Below, in pieces: positions 30,101 through 34,745 of a stretch of 34,745 bases of DNA. Positions within the stretch are counted from its first letter, which is position 1; the number at the start of each line of letters is the position of its first letter. The stretch spans positions 1-34,745 of the IMG/VR virus record IMGVR_UViG_3300029319_000205. One strand, written 5' to 3'. Source of the DNA: a virus. Under the pieces are notes generated by a model. The model had not been told where the DNA came from and ran no database searches. It was given only the letters and a program-made list of their open reading frames with translations. The translations under genes and the position numbers were made by a program.

Positions 30101-32827
30101 TACGATGAGCGAGGACGTTCAGGGGTAGTAAATAGATTGGGCTCTGTATTTGTCGGGGGATACAACCCTTCCGATGGGGCTAGCGCCAACTCTCCAGGGC
30201 GGCAAGGCAATGCAGGGAGAGTAGAGGTAGAGATTCAGCTTGGACACGCTCCGCCTCCCTGGGCCCACAACTATCAAATTGTATATGCAGGGAACAGCTC
30301 TGTGCGAGACTTCATCCAGTTCAGTACAGCAGGCGCCTTCTTTGCCATTGATGGAGAATCGGTTGAGAATGACAACATCTACGTCTCTCTGAACTATTTG
30401 CAGGGCCACCCTACCACGTCATATACTAGCGGCTACGGGGCTAAAGCCAACGATGGGACACAGAACCTATACGTGTACTCTCCTGGAGACTTCCTGCGCG
30501 TCCTGTCCTACTACAGCACTGATACGCTTGCCAACTACCCCTCAAACCTGATATTCGAAATCGTAGACGTAGTCACCCTTGGCTCCGACTCCGATCAAAA
30601 CCCCCTTGTGCCAGACGGGTTAGAAGTGCCCGAGCACCTGCAGGGACAGTTCTTAGTGTTGAAGGACAACATCCAGGGCTTGAGCAGATTTTCTCATGCC
30701 GACGTGGTGGACGGAGCCAACGCGGCTACGACCTCTGAGCACGTTTGGAACAACCGCTGCATCGTAGAAATTATTTCTCCTCGCCGAGCTACAGACCCCG
30801 AGGATAGGGTGTACCATGAAATCAGTGAGGTATACAATGTTGGGGTAAATGACGACGGTGAACTTGTGCATCAGGCCCCTGTAGTTACTGTTTCTCGGGG
30901 GGATGTCTGGTGGCGACAGGTCCCTGTCAACATTACGGAGTTCAATACGGTTGACGCTACCTTTCAGCACCTCATCGAAGAAACAGATGGGAGCCCGATC
31001 GGTCCGCGTTTCCGCCCATACTACCTCGAAACTGACAGATTCAACGATACGATTGTCAACTCCGAGGTCAACGGCTTTGGTAAGCGCAAATTTGTCAGCA
31101 CTCTACGCAACGAGGTGAGGCGTTTTTCGTCTGTAACGTTCTCTGACAAGAACGACTACAGCACCAAAAGACTGAGGTTCACGTCATTCAACGCTTTCAA
31201 CGCCCCTTTCAAAGACTTGCCGAACGAACACGGAAGCATCAACGCCTTGCTCAACTACTCTGACTCGCTCTTTGTGGTGCAGCAGGATAAGGCTAGCGCC
31301 ATCCCTGTATCTCGCAATGTGCTCTCTGACGCCTTGGGTCAAGACACGTTGATCTCTACCAACAAAATTCTTGGTGACCAAGTATTCTATGCTGGAGCTT
31401 ACGGCTGTGACAACAACCCTGAGTCGGTGATCAAGGTCGACACCAACGTGTACTTCGCTCACAAGTCTCGCGGCGAGGTGTACAGATTCAACCCGTCTAA
31501 CGGACTGCAAGTTATTTCGCGTAAGGGGATGAACTCTTTCTTCCGCGACGCCTTCGAAGACGTGCTGAATGACGGGGCGGAGATCCGCATTGTCAGTGGC
31601 TACGACCCACTGAAAGACGAGTACCTGATTAGCATCGTCAACGTAGAATCTATTCCACAGACGGAGGACTTGCAGTATGTGCAGCCGCTCTTAGAGTTGA
31701 TCAGTGCTGAAGCTGAGATTGAAGTTGACTTCCCGTCAGACACGGGGGGTGACATCCCTGAGGTAGACCCTGAAGATGACGTTCCTGAAGACACTGAGGA
31801 CGAGACTACAGAGGTAGAAGAACCAGGCTCGCCTGCCGTAGAGGGTCTATTTGAGCAGCAGCTACTAGCTACATACTCTATGCGTCAGATCTTCAATGTG
31901 CCTCTTTCGATTCGTATTCGACACAGCTTTACGGAGGCTGAACAAGACATTGGTTTTGGAGAGGATGGGTATGTAGACCCTGCAGACATACAGGCGTTTA
32001 TCGATGCCGAGGGGGTGGGGCCATCCGCCATTCAGGTGATCACGTGGTACGATCAGACGGGCGGGGGTAACCATGCTTATCAAACTAACCCTTTGAGAGC
32101 GCCGCTCGTGGCCACAGAGGATGGTATTGTATACGGGGCGAACGGTCGGGTGGCGATTTTGTTTGACGTTCATGCCAATAGAAACAGTAGTGGTAAAAAG
32201 AATCTGATCAACAATCTGAATACCACGTTTGTAAACAGAGACTTCTTTTTTGCCTGGGAGAGAAGCCATGCGGGGAGCAACTATAACGACCCATCCCATC
32301 CCAACCCTTTCCAAGCGGGGGGTAATATGGGGACGCTTACGAGTCACAGTAACATCCCGCCTTTGGTTGGACCTGCGGAGAATCCTGCTCAAGAAACTGT
32401 GTATCAACGAGGGCATATCGAAGTGCATAGAGATAAGATTTTTGCTTTCGCTGTTCCCCCTAGCCAAGGGTTAGCGGACTTCGGAGAGGACGTGCCCGAG
32501 GCGAGGAGTGACTTTGCCGCCGCGATGGGCCCTGCACTAGTAAACGTTCACGTAAGCGCCGATGGAACAGACAAGAGCGCGAGCATCAACCAACACTCTG
32601 CAGACCTTACTGGTCCGATAAATGCAAATAGCAACTTTAATTTTGGTATTGGTATGGCGGGAATTGCAGGCAATAATTTTGGCGTGCTAGGGTTCATGCA
32701 AGAAGTAAGATTGTACGAAAGCCTGCCCACATCGCCTAGAAATACCATTAAGGATGAGATGAACGCTGCATGGGATTTGTACACGGACCCATCAGACACC
32801 ACCGATAACATTGAGGACGCAACGTAA
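27101..32827 (+). CDS. giant stabilisation-type tail/connector protein with C-terminal lectin domain, 1908 aa
   Basis: The N-terminus (MIEKLLPRVLNSSSDNRLKK, then MNDALNIVVTEDFEDFNSAD, VKGNVHQQK) matches openings of the large 'stabilisation protein' of crAss-like phages, followed by 'VIGSVSDVKTGVVFFFVYST' and many beta-propeller or blade-like units. Near residues 1395-1515 lie SFNAFNAPFKDLPNEHGSIN and VYFAHKSRGEVYRFNPSNG, a recurrent element of such proteins. Residues about 1536-1578 are a Glu/Asp linker. The C-terminal 330 residues resemble the arabinofuranosidase-B-like jelly roll: RIRHSFTEAEQDIGFGEDGY, ITWYDQTGGGNHAYQ, and QEVRLYESLPTS. The jelly roll probably binds host glycans. The protein is the hub joining connector to receptor binding. 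Confidence 0.8.
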   Translation: MIEKLLPRVLNSSSDNRLKKKTEMNDALNIVVTEDFEDFNSADDTGNEGVIKPVKGNVHQQKVPETLFTVGGGRRVIGSVSDVKTGVVFFFVYSTVVEEHGVYAYDTQNYFGEGADVYLRVYSTSEFNFQSNGVVQGTVVHVAGEAGGFRPMLYFTDNVNEPRKLDVLRAREDNPYQFDTLQADRKDFITACPKTPMHPIVFEFGTDPSRAISDFRDTEGFQFAFQCIYRSGEESALSTYSDIAIPPQYLQYTSASTPPSVANVCQLQINPEVFGAPNFTDETESVRILARRGNTGAFFVIEEIDNPGTNNVISYRFYNDQVVTAITTEEEQKQFDSLPRVAEAVAVVEDRLFYGNYIEGFDEPTIQAQLTVQYQQRPTDLLFVDIEVNSTLITLDPDSTDLQATQLAQRVTGMTIDTSEVPNNLPANTSIGFEVTFNPGQSFDLYDATNSYHLNRLTDPSTLQTAAATLATDIAGDTTVDRAMLFARNGGVGTSNLRWKNTEHPGAQQPGSRRVTIGSSPTSALKFSGQPVTFSCNFRIVEAIDDGPAFVLNAIVQYLTGGGVIAVDNTELNDLNFAPSYTYNLGFVDPDAQELDPESQDDINLSNLSLDGTKARAATAAILPREGGLDNARLIFPISDDEDQTSTSDFQPLFKPPTGYAIVNQANLSFNLVDFPHLFADDPSKTAVALEIADVSALDVRSCIPVITADKLKLRGYRVFSAEYLESHNILDVVEDGEEVEPGLLSYVLHNLSGTETVGGENIYDQEVSGERRRVVGYLHSAGQTGLDSTDLLTTNAARREAVQQFQQNNPAVPFNPIAVSTAGISMVDGEAGLQVLEKKVELVEQFSGGAFGSSSTNVIGITLNPVHDESEAVDIGCFGFEQIFGGLAVFKKYLLGSSTNQFHHFVQELPHPNSFISEGVQLGAGGRTISKARCQNFVDTLDAETGETLETTLSFAGASDQAELSSVRTAIETFFAEGESSGDYRSFKTNANHDFGVVYYDERGRSGVVNRLGSVFVGGYNPSDGASANSPGRQGNAGRVEVEIQLGHAPPPWAHNYQIVYAGNSSVRDFIQFSTAGAFFAIDGESVENDNIYVSLNYLQGHPTTSYTSGYGAKANDGTQNLYVYSPGDFLRVLSYYSTDTLANYPSNLIFEIVDVVTLGSDSDQNPLVPDGLEVPEHLQGQFLVLKDNIQGLSRFSHADVVDGANAATTSEHVWNNRCIVEIISPRRATDPEDRVYHEISEVYNVGVNDDGELVHQAPVVTVSRGDVWWRQVPVNITEFNTVDATFQHLIEETDGSPIGPRFRPYYLETDRFNDTIVNSEVNGFGKRKFVSTLRNEVRRFSSVTFSDKNDYSTKRLRFTSFNAFNAPFKDLPNEHGSINALLNYSDSLFVVQQDKASAIPVSRNVLSDALGQDTLISTNKILGDQVFYAGAYGCDNNPESVIKVDTNVYFAHKSRGEVYRFNPSNGLQVISRKGMNSFFRDAFEDVLNDGAEIRIVSGYDPLKDEYLISIVNVESIPQTEDLQYVQPLLELISAEAEIEVDFPSDTGGDIPEVDPEDDVPEDTEDETTEVEEPGSPAVEGLFEQQLLATYSMRQIFNVPLSIRIRHSFTEAEQDIGFGEDGYVDPADIQAFIDAEGVGPSAIQVITWYDQTGGGNHAYQTNPLRAPLVATEDGIVYGANGRVAILFDVHANRNSSGKKNLINNLNTTFVNRDFFFAWERSHAGSNYNDPSHPNPFQAGGNMGTLTSHSNIPPLVGPAENPAQETVYQRGHIEVHRDKIFAFAVPPSQGLADFGEDVPEARSDFAAAMGPALVNVHVSADGTDKSASINQHSADLTGPINANSNFNFGIGMAGIAGNNFGVLGFMQEVRLYESLPTSPRNTIKDEMNAAWDLYTDPSDTTDNIEDAT

Positions 32828-33822
32828 TGGCAGGAAAAACACTAGCATATAGCAACAGAGGTGGATTCTGGAAAACGCGGTACTCTTTCATGGCGTCTTG
32901 CTATGCGTTCATCGATCGGTGTTTGGTTTCCTCGCCGTTGAGTTTCGTGTCTGGTGCAATCTGGAAGCACGATCAGAACGAAGAAAGATGCACTTTTTAC
33001 GATGCCACGTACACCAGTGGACTGAGCGTTACATTCAATGAAAACCCCTCTGTCAACAAGGTATACAAGGCTTTCTCGTTAGAGTCTACGAACAACGTCG
33101 TAGGGAGCAACAGCTTTTTAGTCAACAACAGTTCTTCCCCCTCTCAACTGAAGACGGGAACGGCAGGCCCCTTGCAAGAGAAGGGTGGGATTATGTACGG
33201 GCACATCGGCCAGAGTGAAACCCCGAACGGGACTAGCATCAACCTTGTCGGTAGGATTACTAGAGTTGACAATGATGAAGCTGCAGGTGTTTCTATACAG
33301 TCATCTATAGCTAGTCAACCTTACCGCATTGTTTTTTCGGAAGGTGGGAAAAGCAACTTGAGTAACGATGGCATTAGCAACACCAAGTTCTTTATCTACA
33401 ACAACGATCCTGCGTCAGATGTGCAGTACTTCACTGTCAACAGCACCTCCCCTGTAGACATCAGCCTCGGGTATGCTGGGTTGCCGTCTGATCTTACTCT
33501 TTCTAGCGCTAGCAATGTGTTCAGCAACACTGCCCCTGGACTGATCAACTTACGGGTCGACTTTGAAAGCGCAGCAGACAACTCCGAGGGTCTTACGGCT
33601 GAGGACATGTACACTACGTGGTTTGAAGAAACTGCAACCGCTGGGGCAGACATCTATAGTGCAGGGGAATACCTGTTGTTTAGTGTCACCCCTGCAAGTA
33701 TTAACGGAGACGATCTGAAAGGGCAGACTGCAGACGCCACTGTGCTTCTTGGCAACCAGCCATATGAGCTGTATGCCTTGAATGTAGAGTACTCTCCGAC
33801 GGACCTCGATCACAGCAAGTAA
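32827..33822 (+). CDS. tail/stabilisation C-terminal-type protein, 331 aa
   Basis: The product starts MAGKTLAYSNRGGFWKTRYS and continues FMASCYAFIDRCLVSS, then 'GAIWKHDQNEERCTFYDATY' and 'LSVTFNENPSVNKVYKAFSL'. In relatives the sequence 'kgW.trySF.p......~l...n..~wkHd.n..r..FYg..y.s.i...fN..ps..K.yk....E' is, as I recall, the C-terminal portion of the large stabilisation protein. Here it is a separate gene after the lectin domain, joined by TAATG. The remaining 250 residues are beta-rich, with YAGLPSDLTLSSASNVF and a long acidic C-terminus. It likely completes the tail hub. Confidence 0.75.
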   Translation: MAGKTLAYSNRGGFWKTRYSFMASCYAFIDRCLVSSPLSFVSGAIWKHDQNEERCTFYDATYTSGLSVTFNENPSVNKVYKAFSLESTNNVVGSNSFLVNNSSSPSQLKTGTAGPLQEKGGIMYGHIGQSETPNGTSINLVGRITRVDNDEAAGVSIQSSIASQPYRIVFSEGGKSNLSNDGISNTKFFIYNNDPASDVQYFTVNSTSPVDISLGYAGLPSDLTLSSASNVFSNTAPGLINLRVDFESAADNSEGLTAEDMYTTWFEETATAGADIYSAGEYLLFSVTPASINGDDLKGQTADATVLLGNQPYELYALNVEYSPTDLDHSK

Positions 33823-33831
33823 CTTATTTCG

Positions 33832-33839
33832 TATTTTTG
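33832..33839 (+). promoter_or_regulatory. Bacteroidota-type -7 element TATTTTTG, leaderless spacing
   Basis: TATTTTTG fits TAnnTTTG, and the ATG at 33844 follows after four bases (AATT), the same spacing as the other leaderless candidates. It drives the last, incomplete gene of the window. Confidence 0.6.
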
Positions 33840-33843
33840 AATT

Positions 33844-34745
33844 ATGTCTGTACTTCTTAGTCTTGTCCCTTCAGTCTTGGGAACTGTCTCAGGTCTAGCC
33901 CAACAGAGGCGATTGCGCCAAGACCTAGCCGAAAGGCAACAAGAAGCTGAAGGGCAATTCGATCGTAGTCTACAGGCCATCCGCGATATCAGCTTCGAGC
34001 CGAGCCAGCAGCTCCGTGACGCCCGCATGTCTCAGCTTGAGGCAGGGAGGGCCATCGGCGATTTGGCGGCGCAGAGGACTGACGAAGCCCAAGCTCGGGC
34101 TATCGCAGCTTTGCGTGACTCCCCACGGGATTTGCAGTCAGTAGGGACGAGAGTAATCGACAGCGCCTTGGATGCACAGCAGCAGGCTGACATTGCAGGC
34201 ACGCAGCAGACTTTGGATGCAGAGCTTGGGATGGCAGAGGACGCCGAGGCAGCACGCATGCGGGGGATTCAGAGAGACCTGTCTCTAGAGCAGATGCTGA
34301 TGGGGAGGGCTGCTCAGGCTGGGGATGCTGCTCAGACGGGCATCTTTGCTAGCCAAGCGGCAGGAACAGAAGCGATTCAAGCGCTAGGAAATTTGGGCAC
34401 TCAGGCTCTACTTCAAGGAGTCAACTTCAAGAAAATACGAGGGGGTAAGGACTCGACTGACACAACGGGGATTGGTCTCACAGGTTTCGGGACTGTAGAT
34501 GCAGGTTTTGGCACAGGGGCCGCGAGCGGCATCGGCATGATGGGGACACAGTTGAATTTTGATGGGACCGTCAATTTTGATGGCAACCCAGCCACAGGCA
34601 ACGGATTAGAAAAAGGCGGTTATATCGGTGAAGAAGGTGGGGTGACCGAGGGGGAGTTTGACCACGACACCAACAAGAAGGCCATCATCGACGAGGAGAA
34701 CGGACAGAAAGAAGGGGAGCTGACAGGTGGGGAGATGGTGCTCAA
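33844..34745 (+). CDS. tail-associated coiled-coil protein, 3' end beyond the window
   Basis: The first 300 codons are present. A hydrophobic N-terminus (MSVLLSLVPSVLGTVSGLAQ, possibly a membrane-penetrating segment) precedes a long Ala/Gln/Arg/Glu-rich helical region (about 20-180), then Gly/Thr/Phe-rich turns (IGLTGFGTVDAGFGTGAASG) and finally YIGEEGGVTEGEFDHDTNKK, then KEGELTGGEMVLN. The last segment ('GEfDHdTNKKAIIDEenGqkegElTGGEmVlN') is one I associate with large phage virion proteins that are ejected or internal. No stop is reached. If the window ends are joined, it closes in frame with GGKFRILKN and a stop at base 31. Possible roles are internal or ejection protein; the head-to-tail order supports that. 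Confidence 0.75.
   Translation, partial: MSVLLSLVPSVLGTVSGLAQQRRLRQDLAERQQEAEGQFDRSLQAIRDISFEPSQQLRDARMSQLEAGRAIGDLAAQRTDEAQARAIAALRDSPRDLQSVGTRVIDSALDAQQQADIAGTQQTLDAELGMAEDAEAARMRGIQRDLSLEQMLMGRAAQAGDAAQTGIFASQAAGTEAIQALGNLGTQALLQGVNFKKIRGGKDSTDTTGIGLTGFGTVDAGFGTGAASGIGMMGTQLNFDGTVNFDGNPATGNGLEKGGYIGEEGGVTEGEFDHDTNKKAIIDEENGQKEGELTGGEMVL

Noticed and set aside
1-34745. CRISPR array, tRNA gene, insertion sequence, integrase or reverse transcriptase (diversity-generating retroelement)
   Set aside because: No spaced short repeats, cloverleaf-like blocks, transposase/integrase motifs or RT motif (YxDD) were seen in any credible gene. The fibre repeats are coding units and not a template/variable pair.
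1-34745. Host chromosome or plasmid fragment because of T9SS proteins
   Set aside because: The T9SS genes overlap phage genes by a few bases and share phage-style coupling, and TerL, portal, scaffold, capsid and connector genes surround them.

Overview
This window looks like the structural half of a tailed-phage (Caudoviricetes) genome that infects a marine-type member of the Bacteroidota. Direct evidence for the host is a recurrent promoter word, TATATTTG or TATTTTTG, which fits the Bacteroidota -7 element TAnnTTTG, and two phage genes whose products end in type IX secretion (T9SS) sorting domains, a system confined to that phylum. All genes but one lie on the + strand. They are packed with TGATG, TAATG or ATGA stop/start overlaps, and no non-coding gap exceeds about 65 bases.

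Layout. (1) 1-3533: small early-position genes. These are a short acidic protein, a beta-rich virion-like protein, a DUF5675-like protein, the only minus-strand gene (a winged-helix regulator candidate), several small unknowns and a tandem co-chaperonin (two GroES-like halves). (2) 3509-4831: a secreted protein with a YDT-rich repeat and a T9SS type B (CHU_C) C-terminus. (3) 4841-9428: large terminase and portal. (4) 9428-13454: fibre module, with a BppU-like protein, a collagen-like fibre with large internal repeats, a LamG-like lectin and a small partner. (5) 13471-17850: an envelope cassette. It holds a phage basic domain fused to a large secreted T9SS type A protein, an outer-membrane beta-barrel, a membrane-anchored coiled coil and an exported thioredoxin-fold protein lacking CXXC. 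(6) 17850-18709: four tiny basic proteins. (7) 18737-23215: two paralogous beta proteins, scaffold, major capsid protein, a hairpin and two more virion proteins, closed by a strong terminator. (8) 23282-33822: ConA-like protein, an AT-hook-like protein, and a connector/tail series resembling the ring and stabilisation proteins of crAss-like phages. This includes a 1908-residue protein carrying an arabinofuranosidase-B-like lectin domain. (9) 33844-end: a tail-associated protein that runs off the window.

How it fits together. The terminase, portal, scaffold, capsid and connector genes form a complete podovirus-like head-and-tail kit, and several lectin-like proteins are candidate receptor binders. 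The T9SS proteins and beta-barrel would be exported by the host's own machinery, so they may remodel the infected cell's surface, for example for exclusion of other phages or adhesion, though they could also be virion parts. The co-chaperonin would help the host GroEL fold virion proteins. No replication, recombination, integration, tRNA or CRISPR feature was found. The open reading frame at the right end is in phase with the reading frame that closes at base 31, so the window may be a circular molecule, or nearly one, cut inside that gene. If it is complete, the absence of replication genes would be remarkable.
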